A DNA stretch of 64,000 bases from Haladaptatus sp. ZSTT2 (lineage in GTDB: Archaea; Halobacteriota; Halobacteria; Halobacteriales; Halococcaceae), in assembly GCF_037081775.1 (NCBI RefSeq), contig NZ_JBAMHQ010000001.1:2480001-2544000 (forward strand), in the 5' to 3' direction. This document shows, one piece after another, positions 27,784 to 35,828 of this stretch (its first letter is position 1; each line of letters begins with the position of its first letter). A program made the position numbers and the translations under genes. The notes under the pieces are model-generated. The model was not told the origin of the DNA. It saw only the letters and a program-made list of their open reading frames with translations, and did not search any database.

Positions 27784-28290
27784 TCAGTCGAACTGGCGTC
27801 CCTTCGGGACGACCGAGCGCAGTTCGCCGTGGAGGTAGAGACCGACGCCGATTGGCTCGGTGACGCCCGCGAGTTCGTGGGCGGCGATGAGATAGCCCCA
27901 GTCGCCGTCCCAGTCGGGGTAGTCGATGTCCGTCCCGTGGGCGAATTTCTCGGCTTGGTCTGCGTCGAGGAGAATGACGTTCTTGGTCGCGTGGCGGCCG
28001 AAGCGCTGTGCCCCGTTCGTCGTTGGCTTCCAGTGTTCTTGGCGGGTGCGCATGAGCTTCATGCCGAGTCCTTCGATGCTGATTGGTGCGGCCACGTCGC
28101 CGCCGAAAATCCAGATTTTCCCCGCGCCCTTCTCCCAGAGCGTGAAGTCGGAGAATACGGACTTTGGGACGCCGTAACGGTCGTGCCAGAAGTTCACGAC
28201 CTGCTCGCGCGAGGCCCGACCGTCGATTTCCTGTTCGTCGAGGGTTTCTGGGAGCCGGTCGAACTGCTGGCCCACGTTTCCGTCGCTCAT
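27784..28290 (-). CDS. PUA-like RNA-binding partner of the RNA m5C methyltransferase
   Basis: A 168-residue protein that starts MSDGNVGQQFDRLPETLDEQ and contains VVNFWHDRYGVPKSVFSDFTLWEKGAGKIWIFGGD and GVGLYLHGELRSVVPKGRQFD. The order resembles the C-terminal RNA-binding part found in bacterial RsmF and eukaryotic Nop2-type methylases, here encoded as a separate gene. The ATG overlaps the stop of the methyltransferase (ATGA), so the two are made together. A role in positioning the tRNA or rRNA substrate is inferred. Confidence 0.7.
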   Translation of the reverse strand: MSDGNVGQQFDRLPETLDEQEIDGRASREQVVNFWHDRYGVPKSVFSDFTLWEKGAGKIWIFGGDVAAPISIEGLGMKLMRTRQEHWKPTTNGAQRFGRHATKNVILLDADQAEKFAHGTDIDYPDWDGDWGYLIAAHELAGVTEPIGVGLYLHGELRSVVPKGRQFD

Positions 28291-29213
28291 TGGCCCACCT
28301 CCAACTTCGCACAGAAGAAGCCGCCCGTGTCGTTGTGCTGCGGATAGACGCGCTTTGCATTGGTCACCTGCTCGTCGTACTCCTCTCCCTGCCACTCGGT
28401 GATGCCGGGGACGTGTTCGAGGCCGAGGTCGTAGTCTACGACGCGACAGTCCTCTTTGTCGAGGATGTGGTCGAGAACCGCCTCGTTCTCCTCGGGGGCG
28501 AACGTACACGTCGAGTAGACGACGGTGCCGCCGGGGCGCGTGATTTGGAGCGCTCGCCGGAGGATGCCTTTCTGAATACCTGCAATCGATTCGACGTGGT
28601 CGAGCGTCCACTCATCGATCACGTCAGGATTCTTTCGAACCGTGCCTTCGCACGAACACGGCGCGTCCACGAGCACGCGGTCGAACTGGTCGAAGCCACC
28701 GTCGTCGGGCGAGTCGAACGGCTTCATCGAGAAGTTGCGCGCGTCCTGGTTCGTGACCGCGACGCAGGTTGCGCCCAGTCGCTCGGCGTTGAACCGCAGC
28801 GCAGAGAGCCGACCGAGATTGTTGTCGTTGGCGATGAGCACGCCCTTGTCGTCCATCTGGGCGGCAATCTGCGTGGTCTTGCTCCCCGGCGCGGCGCAAG
28901 TGTCAAAGACGTGGTCGCCCGGTTGTGGGTCGAGCGCGAGCGGCGGCAGCGCAGACACTTCTTCTTGGCCGTGAATCCAGCCGTGGAAGTACGGCCACGT
29001 GTTTCCCGGGCTGCTCGTTTCGAGTTTGAGCAGGTCTGGGTTCCACGCCAGTTGCTCGTAGCCGACCCCCTCTTCGTCAAGGGCGGCACAGACCTGTTCT
29101 CGCGTTGCTTTCAGCGTGTTCACCCTGACGACGGAGGGCAGCGGGCGTTCACAGGCTGCCCGATAGGCCTCCACGTCGTCCATCAGCGGTTCGTACCGCT
29201 CAAGAGCCTCCAT
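28287..29213 (-). CDS. RsmB/NOP2/Sun-family RNA (cytosine-5) methyltransferase
   Basis: A 308-residue SAM-dependent methylase. Motif I is FDTCAAPGSKTTQIAAQM, the first catalytic cysteine is in VDAPCSCEGTVRK (motif IV), and the second is in VVYSTCTFAPEENEAVL (motif VI). The short N-terminal domain (ALERYEPLMDDVEAYRAACERPLPSVVRVNTLKATREQV) is the usual RNA-binding region. The target could be tRNA or rRNA; archaeal members of this size usually modify tRNA. It is translationally coupled to the PUA-like gene. Confidence 0.9.
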   Translation of the reverse strand: MEALERYEPLMDDVEAYRAACERPLPSVVRVNTLKATREQVCAALDEEGVGYEQLAWNPDLLKLETSSPGNTWPYFHGWIHGQEEVSALPPLALDPQPGDHVFDTCAAPGSKTTQIAAQMDDKGVLIANDNNLGRLSALRFNAERLGATCVAVTNQDARNFSMKPFDSPDDGGFDQFDRVLVDAPCSCEGTVRKNPDVIDEWTLDHVESIAGIQKGILRRALQITRPGGTVVYSTCTFAPEENEAVLDHILDKEDCRVVDYDLGLEHVPGITEWQGEEYDEQVTNAKRVYPQHNDTGGFFCAKLEVGQ

Positions 29214-29302
29214 TTACCGTCTCTATTCTCGGCGTCCGCTTGTGGGTTTCGAACGCGCACACTGCCCGGGCCCTTATGCAAGTCCGGTGAGTATGCCAAT
29301 TC

Positions 29303-30043
29303 ATGGCGCACGTCCAACTTCACGACGATTCGCTCGAACTCACAGAGCCAACGCTGGTCGAAGGACTCCCCGGCGTTGGCCTCGTCGGGAAAATCGCGGC
29401 CGACCACCTCGTCGAACAGTTCGAGATGACCCACTACGGGTCGCTCCACTGTGAGGGCATCCCCCGCGTTGCGGTGTACGGCAAAGGCGACGGAGCCGTC
29501 AAAGCCCCTGTCCGGCTCTACGCCGACGAAGCGCGCGACCTCGTCGTCCTCCAGAGCGACATTCCCGTCTCCCCCTCTCAGGCCGTCGAGTTTTCGAGTT
29601 GTCTCACCGGCTGGATCGCAGAACACGACGCAACGCCCATCTTCCTCTCCGGCCTCCCGACCGACAAAGACGCAGACGAACCCGCCCTCTACGGCGTCTC
29701 GACCGGCGACGGCGCGTCGCTCCTTGACGCCGCCGACATCTCATTTCCGACCGAAAGCGGCCTCATCTCCGGTCCGACGGGCGCGCTAATAAACCGCGCC
29801 GCCGAACTCGACATCACCGGCATCGGCCTCATCGTCGAGAGTGACAAACGCTTCCCCGACCCCGAAGCCGCCCGCATCCTCCTCCTGCACGGCATCGAAC
29901 CGCTCGCGGGCATCGACGTGGACACCAACGACCTCGTCGCTCGCGCAGAGGAGATTCGCACCGCGAAAGAACAGTTCGCAAAGCGCATGCAGGACGCAGA
30001 CGAGGAGAGCACGCAGGCGAAGCCGCTTCGGATGTTCCAATGA
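29303..30043 (+). CDS. PAC2-family proteasome assembly chaperone-like protein
   Basis: A 246-residue protein with the PAC2 fold: LVEGLPGVGLVGKIAADHLVEQFEMTHYGSLHCEGIPRVAVY, then RLYADEARDLVVLQSDIPVSPSQAVEFSSCLTGW, and a C-terminal coiled coil (VARAEEIRTAKEQFAKRMQDADEES). Archaeal members of this family are annotated as proteasome assembly chaperones, but a direct role in archaea is not well shown. The gene for the proteasome-activating ATPase PAN is 8 kb downstream. A large hairpin overlaps its stop codon. Confidence 0.85.
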   Translation: MAHVQLHDDSLELTEPTLVEGLPGVGLVGKIAADHLVEQFEMTHYGSLHCEGIPRVAVYGKGDGAVKAPVRLYADEARDLVVLQSDIPVSPSQAVEFSSCLTGWIAEHDATPIFLSGLPTDKDADEPALYGVSTGDGASLLDAADISFPTESGLISGPTGALINRAAELDITGIGLIVESDKRFPDPEAARILLLHGIEPLAGIDVDTNDLVARAEEIRTAKEQFAKRMQDADEESTQAKPLRMFQ

Positions 30044-30088
30044 AACTTTTTGAGAGCGCGGCATAAAGCCGCGCTCGAAAAACTTTCA
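30041..30088. terminator. Long hairpin overlapping the PAC2 stop codon
   Basis: The arms tgaaactttttgagagcgcggc and gccgcgctcgaaaaactttca pair over about 20 bases, with one mismatch and one bulge, around a five-base loop ataaa. The left arm contains the TGA of the PAC2 gene. Such a structure would be a stable transcript end or processing site. Confidence 0.55.
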
Positions 30089-30224
30089 TGAAAAAGGCCG
30101 CACCGAACGCGACTCTGTCGCGTTCGAGTGCTGTGCTGAGGGTTGCAGCACCGCGACCACTATCGCACAATACAGCTACCGAAAGTTTGCTGTCTTGGGT
30201 GCGTATCACCGATTTCACCTTCTC
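30089..30224. other. Non-coding region with two further stem-loops
   Basis: Directly after the long hairpin are gaacgcgac-tct-gtcgcgttc (30105-30125, perfect nine-base stem, three-base loop) and gtgctg-agggttg-cagcac (about 30134-30152, six-base stem). No open frame with convincing start or codon use is present. The region could be part of a structured 3' end, a small RNA, or debris of palindromic insertions. Confidence 0.4.
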
Positions 30225-30300
30225 GGCTCTGTTGAAACCCTCCGTTGTTGGTAGTTTTTCGAGGTTTGTGCTGAATACAGAGCGCAAGTCGGTGAATGTC
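30225..30300 (+). mobile_element. IS6-family-like left end (remnant)
   Basis: The 13 bases ggctctgttgaaa at 30225-30237 resemble the terminal inverted repeat of IS6/IS26-type elements (IS26: ggcactgttgcaaa). They are followed 43 bases later by gtgctgaatacagagcgc (30268-30285), which recurs in part at 31547 and, inverted, near 32056. No transposase frame is present. The assignment to IS6 is from memory of the family ends and needs a database check. Confidence 0.45.
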
Positions 30301-30409
30301 CGGTCAACAGCTGAATGGAGTGAGTTGGAGGATACAGACCGTAGGTCTCGCAGGTGGCGTATCGAGGCAGTCCGAACAGTTAGGACAGGTCGTCGAACCT
30401 GTGTTGCGG

Positions 30410-31339
30410 CTACAACAGGTCGAGTATCCACCGGCTCAGGTTGATGGCCAAGAGCGATGCTCCTTCAAGCCGATCCAAGTACCCCCTTGTTCCAAGGAGA
30501 ATGGCGGTGAGCACGGAGAGTCCGAGTAACCACGTCGTAGTTCCGATGGCAGTCTTGACGACTGCAATCGGCGCGACTGTCGATGTAACTCCCAGAATTA
30601 ACAATATATTGAATACGTTGCTTCCGATGAGGTTGCCGGCCGCGATGTCGCCCATCCCCTTCCGAGCGGCAGCAACAGATGCAACGATCTCTGGGGTAGA
30701 GGTACCGACCGCTACAATGGTTTCCCCGATTACCCACTCGGAGAGTCCCGCCGCCCGGGCAACGAACACTGCTGACTCCACGAGAAAGTGGGCACCGACG
30801 ATGACAGTACCGAGCCCGCCAATGAGGAAGACGACCGTGCTCCATGTGACTCCCTTTCCGTCATCCTGCACCGGTGCCGGCGTATCGGGACGAACGAACA
30901 GGATGGCGAGATAGCCAGCGAACACTGACAACAGAACGATTCCGTCGAGACGGCTCACTCGGAGGTCCCACAAAATCGCCAGCAGTAAGAGCGTGGAGGC
31001 GACCATCACGGCTCCGTCTCGACGAACCATCCGGGCCGAACTCTGAACACGGACCACAGCGGCAATACCACCGAGAACGATTCCGATATTGAAGAGGTTA
31101 GAGCCGACGACGTTCGCCACCGCGATATCACCATTTCCAACGAGTGCGGCATCGATACTAACCGCTGCCTCGGGGGCCGAGGTGCCCATTGCGACCACCG
31201 TCAAGCCGATGACGAGTTCCGATAGGCCAAAGCGTCGAGCCACCTGTGCCGCGTTGGAGACGAACGCCTCTGCCCCAATCCACAGTGCCCCGATACTGAG
31301 AACGAGCGTGCCGACAGCGACGAGTTCGCTACTCGTCAT
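30410..31339 (-). CDS. Ca2+/Na+ (cation/Ca2+ exchanger) antiporter
   Basis: A 309-residue membrane protein of the YrbG/CaCA type with about ten transmembrane segments. The two alpha repeats are clear: GLTVVAMGTSAPEAAVSIDAALVGNGDIAVANVVGSNLFNIG and GETIVAVGTSTPEIVASVAAARKGMGDIAAGNLIGSNVFNILLILG. Each holds the conserved Glu and Asn ion ligands. A hydrophilic loop (PDTPAPVQDDGKG) joins the halves. ATG 31339 (MTSSELVAVGTLVLSIG) is preferred over the longer frame. The gene lies between sequences that resemble inverted IS6 ends. Confidence 0.92.
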   Translation of the reverse strand: MTSSELVAVGTLVLSIGALWIGAEAFVSNAAQVARRFGLSELVIGLTVVAMGTSAPEAAVSIDAALVGNGDIAVANVVGSNLFNIGIVLGGIAAVVRVQSSARMVRRDGAVMVASTLLLLAILWDLRVSRLDGIVLLSVFAGYLAILFVRPDTPAPVQDDGKGVTWSTVVFLIGGLGTVIVGAHFLVESAVFVARAAGLSEWVIGETIVAVGTSTPEIVASVAAARKGMGDIAAGNLIGSNVFNILLILGVTSTVAPIAVVKTAIGTTTWLLGLSVLTAILLGTRGYLDRLEGASLLAINLSRWILDLL

Positions 31340-31643
31340 CTGACTCTCTGGCTCGTGGAGTCCTTCTCTGTCATGTCTGTCTGTATCAAAATCCACACAC
31401 AATAAACGCATGCTCTCTGGCTACACCCACCTGAGACACACCCACTCCCTTCCTGACGACTGATTCAATATCTTGGCGTCTTGCTGAATTCACCCACTGT
31501 ATCTCGCATACCTCTCCTGACAGCGACCGGGTAGCTTCCAGTGGCCGTGCTGCATACAGAGCGCGACTTGGACATGCATTTCACCCCCAAGTGCAACGGG
31601 TGAATCACAACGTCCTGAAGAACGACCGAATCTTCGGTCGAAT
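31340..31643. other. 304-base gap with a partial IS6-like subterminal copy and a terminator
   Basis: No convincing gene is present. The gap contains gtgctgcatacagagcgc at 31547-31564, which matches 17 of 18 bases of the motif at 30268-30285, but there is no terminal repeat beside it. It also contains a hairpin at the end of the small membrane protein gene. The segment 31400-31540 shows nothing else I can identify. Confidence 0.4.
31623..31640 (-). terminator. Hairpin after the small membrane protein gene
   Basis: The dyad cgaccgaa-tc-ttcggtcg is perfect (eight-base stem, two-base loop) and sits four bases beyond the stop codon of the minus-strand gene at 31644-31880. Read on the minus strand it is followed by tcgttcttcagg. 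It is probably the transcript end of that gene. Confidence 0.5.
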
Positions 31644-31880
31644 TTACCCGGAGATCCCGCTGAGACTGGTCATCGGCGTCGCTCCAGCGACGATCGCACC
31701 TGTTGCGAGAAATGCGGCAGACAGAACAACGAAGTCTCCGCTCGGTGAGTAGCCAGCCAAACCAGCCCCTACTTGCACGATGAAAACCGTCACGAAGAAG
31801 CTGAGGATGGCAAGCGCTAACATAACAATTGCCGCGACGATACTACTCGCTAACGCACCGAACGAATCAAGGAATCCCAT
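31644..31880 (-). CDS. Small membrane protein, unknown function
   Basis: A 78-residue protein with two hydrophobic segments: SSIVAAIVMLALAILSFFVTVFIVQVGAGLAG and VVLSAAFLATGAIVAGATPM. It starts MGFLDSFGALA. I do not recognise a family, though small two-helix proteins of this kind are common in haloarchaea. It lies inside the segment bounded by IS6-like inverted sequences together with the antiporter, on the same strand. Confidence 0.6.
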   Translation of the reverse strand: MGFLDSFGALASSIVAAIVMLALAILSFFVTVFIVQVGAGLAGYSPSGDFVVLSAAFLATGAIVAGATPMTSLSGISG

Positions 31881-32187
31881 TTAGTAAGCGACCTCTCTTC
31901 ATAGAGAGGTTTCTACACCTAAACCGGTTGGGTATTGGTTACATCAGCGTACTACTCTGGATCGGCAAGACGGATAGGGGGCTCACCTCCGTTTTGTCAC
32001 GGAAGGCGTGAGAGGAACGACCACAGTTTGCTGCATACAGCCTCTCTATTCAGCACCCTATCCCTGTCAACATGCAATATTTTCAACAGAGCCACATTCC
32101 TTTTTCTGTCCTATCACTGCGAACCAAACCGCTGTCCATCCAACGCATTCTGCCAGTTTGAAATACGGTCGGGTTCAACCTCTCTGT
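31881..32187. mobile_element. Intergenic region with an inverted IS6-family-like end
   Basis: The bases tttcaacagagcc at 32081-32093 are the exact reverse complement of the 13-base sequence at 30225-30237. Inside it, ctctattcagcac at 32044-32056 is the inverted counterpart of the subterminal motif at 30268. The two ends face outward 1.87 kb apart, as in a complete element, but no transposase lies between. I found no matching eight-base target duplication outside them (accttctc versus acattcct). No gene is seen in the rest of this gap. Confidence 0.45.
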
Positions 32188-32337
32188 ATGACCGAGCTAG
32201 AAGACGCCGTCTCAGAGTTCCTGCGGAATGCAAAGAGCGTCTACAACGAGTACGAACGCGGCTACACCGATGCCGACGCCGCCCTGTCAGTGCTCGAAAT
32301 GCGCATCGAGGAACTGCGCGACGAGTTCGAAAACTAA
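32188..32337 (+). CDS. Small acidic helical protein
   Basis: A 49-residue protein, MTELEDAVSEFLRNAKSVY followed by NEYERGYTDADAALSVLEMRIEELRDEFEN, that is all helical and probably a coiled-coil dimer. It is shorter than the usual gene-calling cut-off, but the codon use and the ATG following an upstream AT-rich stretch are good. Small proteins of this type are conserved in haloarchaea; the function is unknown. Confidence 0.6.
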   Translation: MTELEDAVSEFLRNAKSVYNEYERGYTDADAALSVLEMRIEELRDEFEN

Positions 32338-32427
32338 CCTAGCGGCTGGCTATCTCTCGACCCGAATCACGCACCCTGTCCACACACCACACATCAGAGT
32401 TATTCTCTCCCCCACCCGACTTCGCCT

Positions 32428-33549
32428 ATGACTGAATTTGCTCGTCGAGTCGAGCGCGTCTCGATTAGTGGCATTCGCAAGGTGTTCGAGGCCGCAGGCC
32501 CCGACGCCATCAACCTCGGCATCGGACAACCCGATTTTCCAACGCCCGCACACGTCCGCGAGGCCGCCCAGCAGGCCATCGCAGACGGCGTGGTTGACGC
32601 CTACACGCCGAACAAGGGCATCCTCCCGCTGCGTGAGGCCATCGCGGCCAAACACCAACGCGACAACGGCATCGCGGTCGACCCCGAGAACGTCATCGCC
32701 ACCTCGGGCGGCAGCGAGGCGCTCCACCTCGCCTTCCAGGCCCACGTCGACCAGGGCGACGAGGTCATCTTCCCCGACCCCGGCTTCGTCTCCTACGACG
32801 CGCTCACCCACATTGCGGGTGGTGTGCCCCGGCCGCTCGGCCTGCGCGACGACCTGACGATGGACCCGGCAGCTGTCGAAGACGCGATTACCGAAGACAC
32901 GGCGGCCTTCGTGGTCAACAGCCCCGCGAACCCGACCGGCGCGGTGCAGTCGAAAGCAGACATCAAGGAGTTTGCGCGCATCGCGGATGAACACGACGTG
33001 CTCTGTATCTCTGATGAGGTGTACGAACACATCGTCTTTGAGGGCGAGCACTACTCACCGCTCGAATTCGCCGAGACGGACAACGTCGTCGTCGTCAACG
33101 CCTGTTCGAAGGCGTACTCGATGACCGGCTGGCGGCTCGGCTGGGTCACCGGCAGCCACCGCCGCGTCGAGCGCATGCTTCGCGTCCACCAGTACGCACA
33201 GGCGTGTGCCGCCGCGCCCTCACAGTACGCCGCAGAAGCCGCGCTCTCGGGGCCACAAGACTGCATCGGAGAGATGGTGGCTGCGTTCGAACAGCGCCGC
33301 GACGTGGTGTTAGACGGCCTCGCGGACATCGGCCTCGAAACGCCGAAACCTCGCGGTGCGTTCTATGCCATGCCAAAAGTCCCCGAGGGCTTCGTCGACG
33401 AAGTCATCGAACGCGGCGTCATCCTCGTCCCCGGTGAGGCGTTCGGCGAGAACGGCGCGGGCTACGCGCGCATCTCCTATGCCACCGGCATCGAGGACCT
33501 GAAAGCCGCTCTCGAACTGATGGGTGACGCGGTCGCAGCCGTGCAGTAA
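32428..33549 (+). CDS. Class I/II PLP-dependent aminotransferase
   Basis: A 373-residue fold-type I aminotransferase. INLGIGQPDFPTPAHVREAAQQAI is the family start, TSGGSEALHLAF binds the cofactor phosphate, NSPANPTGAV and SDEVYEHIVFEGEHYSP hold the substrate and pyridine contacts, and the Schiff-base lysine is in NACSKAYSMTGWRLGW. Archaeal relatives act on aspartate, alanine, aromatic or other amino acids, and substrate choice cannot be read here. It begins a run of four plus-strand genes with short gaps. Confidence 0.92.
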   Translation: MTEFARRVERVSISGIRKVFEAAGPDAINLGIGQPDFPTPAHVREAAQQAIADGVVDAYTPNKGILPLREAIAAKHQRDNGIAVDPENVIATSGGSEALHLAFQAHVDQGDEVIFPDPGFVSYDALTHIAGGVPRPLGLRDDLTMDPAAVEDAITEDTAAFVVNSPANPTGAVQSKADIKEFARIADEHDVLCISDEVYEHIVFEGEHYSPLEFAETDNVVVVNACSKAYSMTGWRLGWVTGSHRRVERMLRVHQYAQACAAAPSQYAAEAALSGPQDCIGEMVAAFEQRRDVVLDGLADIGLETPKPRGAFYAMPKVPEGFVDEVIERGVILVPGEAFGENGAGYARISYATGIEDLKAALELMGDAVAAVQ

Positions 33550-33602
33550 CGCGTTTTTCCACCCTGCACACGTTTATCAGCTAACACGTCAATGGTACGA
33601 GT

Positions 33603-34454
33603 ATGCACGTCGCCCGCCACGGAACCGGTCTCGCCGCGGCGATTCGGGCCCTCGCCTCACAGATTCACCCGGTGTTCATGCTCCCACCCATCGCCGCGTC
33701 GTGGTTCGGTGCGGTACTCGCACGTGACCTCTCGCCCTCGCTCGCGGCGCTCCACATGACGGCCGCGTTCTTCGCGCTCTACACCGCCCACGTCAAAGAC
33801 GGCTACGTTGACTTCTACATCCGCGGTGAGGACGACGAACACCCCCTCTCGTCAGGGGGCGCGAAACTCGCACTCACCCTTTCGTCTGCCGGATTCTTCG
33901 TCTGCCTGCTCACCATCGGATACGTCGTGGACGTGTGGGCCGCCCTACTTACGCTGCCGGGCTGGCTCATCGGCTACCTCCACGCGCCCCAACTCGACAT
34001 GCACGCCCTCACGACGACGATGGGCTACCCGCTCGGGATTTCGATTTCGCTCCTCGGCGGGTTTTACGTCCAGACGCAGACGCTCACGCTCCCGGTGTTC
34101 GCCTTCGCCGCCGTCTTTCTCACCATCCTTTCAGGGGTGAAAATCATCGACGACGCACAGGACTACGACTACGACCGCTCCATCTCGAAACACACGGCCG
34201 TCGTCGTCCTCGGTACGACCCGGTCGCGGCGAGTCGCGTATCTGCTCATGACTCTCGGCCTCCTCGCTATCCTCTGCCTCTCTGCACTCTCGGTGTTCCC
34301 AAAAAGTGCAGTACTCGCTGTGCTCGGATTCGGCATCGTCGCCCTGTTCGCCCGCCGTGCTGGCCCCGAACTCGCTACGATGCTCCTGATTCGCGGCTCC
34401 TACGTCTTTCTCGCGCTGTTGCTCGTCGCCGTTTGGTTTCGGCCGCTCGGGTGA
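33603..34454 (+). CDS. UbiA-family prenyltransferase (membrane)
   Basis: A 283-residue protein with about eight to nine hydrophobic segments. Two aspartate-rich sites are visible: HVKDGYVDFYIRGEDDEHP near residue 65-80 and KIIDDAQDYDYDRSISK near residue 180, corresponding to the two polyprenyl-diphosphate/Mg2+ sites of UbiA enzymes, although the first is degenerate compared with NDxxDxxxD. Possible products include geranylgeranylated lipids or quinones; the specific acceptor is unknown. It follows the aminotransferase by 53 bases. Confidence 0.75.
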   Translation: MHVARHGTGLAAAIRALASQIHPVFMLPPIAASWFGAVLARDLSPSLAALHMTAAFFALYTAHVKDGYVDFYIRGEDDEHPLSSGGAKLALTLSSAGFFVCLLTIGYVVDVWAALLTLPGWLIGYLHAPQLDMHALTTTMGYPLGISISLLGGFYVQTQTLTLPVFAFAAVFLTILSGVKIIDDAQDYDYDRSISKHTAVVVLGTTRSRRVAYLLMTLGLLAILCLSALSVFPKSAVLAVLGFGIVALFARRAGPELATMLLIRGSYVFLALLLVAVWFRPLG

Positions 34455-34490
34455 ACAGTTTTCAGTATTCCGACCGTTTTCTAGCGTAGC

Positions 34491-35432
34491 ATGCAGACCT
34501 TCCCCATTCTCTCTGACGACGACGTACTCGCAACAATCGACACCGCAGACGTCGTCGCAACCATGGCACTCGCCATCCGCGAACACGCCTTTGGCAATCT
34601 CGTCTCGCCACCACGATTCAGCGTCGATGTCGAAGATGGGTCGCTCGTGTTCACCGCGGGGGCCGCGACGGGCGAGGTGCAGGCGCTCGGCTTCCGCGTG
34701 TACGAAACCTTCCGCGACGACTCGCCGGAACACACCCAACTCGTCGCCGTCTTCGACAGCCAGACAGGTGCGTTCAAAGGCCTCGCCCTTGGCGACCAGA
34801 TTGGCTTGCTTCGAACCGGGGGTATTGGCGGCGTCGCGGTCGAACACCTCGCCCGCGAGGATGCGGCGACGCTCGCGCTCATCGGGGCTGGAACGCAGGG
34901 TCGGATGCAGGCACGGGCCGCTGCGAGCGTTCGAAACCTCGATGAGATACGCGTCTTCTCACGAACGCGCGACAGCCGCACGGATGCGACGATGGAACTC
35001 AACGCCGAACTAGATGCCCACGTCGTCGCCGTCGAGAGCGCGAAAGCCGCCGTTGAGGAGGCTGACATCGTCATCTGCGCGACGACGAGTCGCAACCCGG
35101 TGTTCGAACACAAATGGCTCGCGCCGGGTGCGCACGTCACGACGCTCGGCCCGAAGTACGTCGGCGCTCACGAACTCCCGATGGAGACGGTCAAACGCGC
35201 TCACACCGTGGTCACCGACTCGCTCGTACAGGTCGAGGGCTACGCCGAGTACAAACAGCCGTTTTTCGTAGAAGGCGACCGACGCGCCGAGATAGTCGAA
35301 CTTTCGACGGTGGTTGCGGGCGACCACGCCGGGCGAAAGCGCGAGACCGACCTGACCGTGTTCTGCTCGGTCGGCCTCGCTGGGACAGAAGTTGTGTTGG
35401 CCGACGAAATCCTGCGGCGGGTCGGCGAGTAA
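34491..35432 (+). CDS. Ornithine cyclodeaminase / mu-crystallin family dehydrogenase
   Basis: A 313-residue protein with the substrate region PPRFSVDVEDGSLVFTAGAATGEVQALGFRVYETF, the NAD-binding loop ALIGAGTQGRMQARAAASVR and EEADIVICATTSRNPVFEHKWLAPGAHVTTLG. Family members include ornithine cyclodeaminase, archaeal alanine dehydrogenase, ketimine reductases and tauropine-type enzymes; archaeal homologues of this size are often alanine dehydrogenases. The final annotation is therefore open. It is on the same strand as the UbiA gene, 36 bases away, and converges with the ParB-like gene. Confidence 0.88.
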   Translation: MQTFPILSDDDVLATIDTADVVATMALAIREHAFGNLVSPPRFSVDVEDGSLVFTAGAATGEVQALGFRVYETFRDDSPEHTQLVAVFDSQTGAFKGLALGDQIGLLRTGGIGGVAVEHLAREDAATLALIGAGTQGRMQARAAASVRNLDEIRVFSRTRDSRTDATMELNAELDAHVVAVESAKAAVEEADIVICATTSRNPVFEHKWLAPGAHVTTLGPKYVGAHELPMETVKRAHTVVTDSLVQVEGYAEYKQPFFVEGDRRAEIVELSTVVAGDHAGRKRETDLTVFCSVGLAGTEVVLADEILRRVGE

Positions 35433-35828
35433 TCAGTCGAGTCGCGTCGCCAGTCGGTGACAGCGGTCTATCCACTCCACGTCGTAGGCTTCCGGTGAGA
35501 GCACGCGACCCGAAAGGTCGGGAATCGTTTCGACGCCCTCCTCTGCACACCAGTCAATACATTCGACGTACACCGGGAAGTCGTCGCTCGTGCGGATTTC
35601 CGGGTCGTAGGTGACCGGGAGTTTCATACACCCGGCGAGGTGCGCCACGAACGCCCGGGTGTGGCCGTCTGCGAGGTACGTCTCGCCTTCGTACTCGAAC
35701 ACCGGCAGCGGGCCGAACGTCGGCCCGTCGAAGTCGAACCAGTTCATCACGGCAGTGAGTTTCTCACTCGACAGGTAGAGTTGGCTTGGCTTCACCTCGG
35801 CCAGCTCCACCCACGCAGTGTGGCTCAT
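35433..35828 (-). CDS. ParB/sulfiredoxin-fold-like protein with DGHTR motif
   Basis: A 131-residue soluble protein that starts MSHTAWVELAEVKPSQLYLS and contains PLPVFEYEGETYLADGHTRAFVAHLAG. The ADGHTRAF sequence resembles the catalytic/nucleotide-binding DGHHR-type motif of ParB and sulfiredoxin folds. Three cysteines, one in CIDWCAEEGVE, follow. It starts inside the end of the YchF-type GTPase gene (ATGA overlap) and is therefore co-translated with it. No function is established; it could bind nucleotide or act as a small nuclease-like protein. Confidence 0.65.
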   Translation of the reverse strand: MSHTAWVELAEVKPSQLYLSSEKLTAVMNWFDFDGPTFGPLPVFEYEGETYLADGHTRAFVAHLAGCMKLPVTYDPEIRTSDDFPVYVECIDWCAEEGVETIPDLSGRVLSPEAYDVEWIDRCHRLATRLD

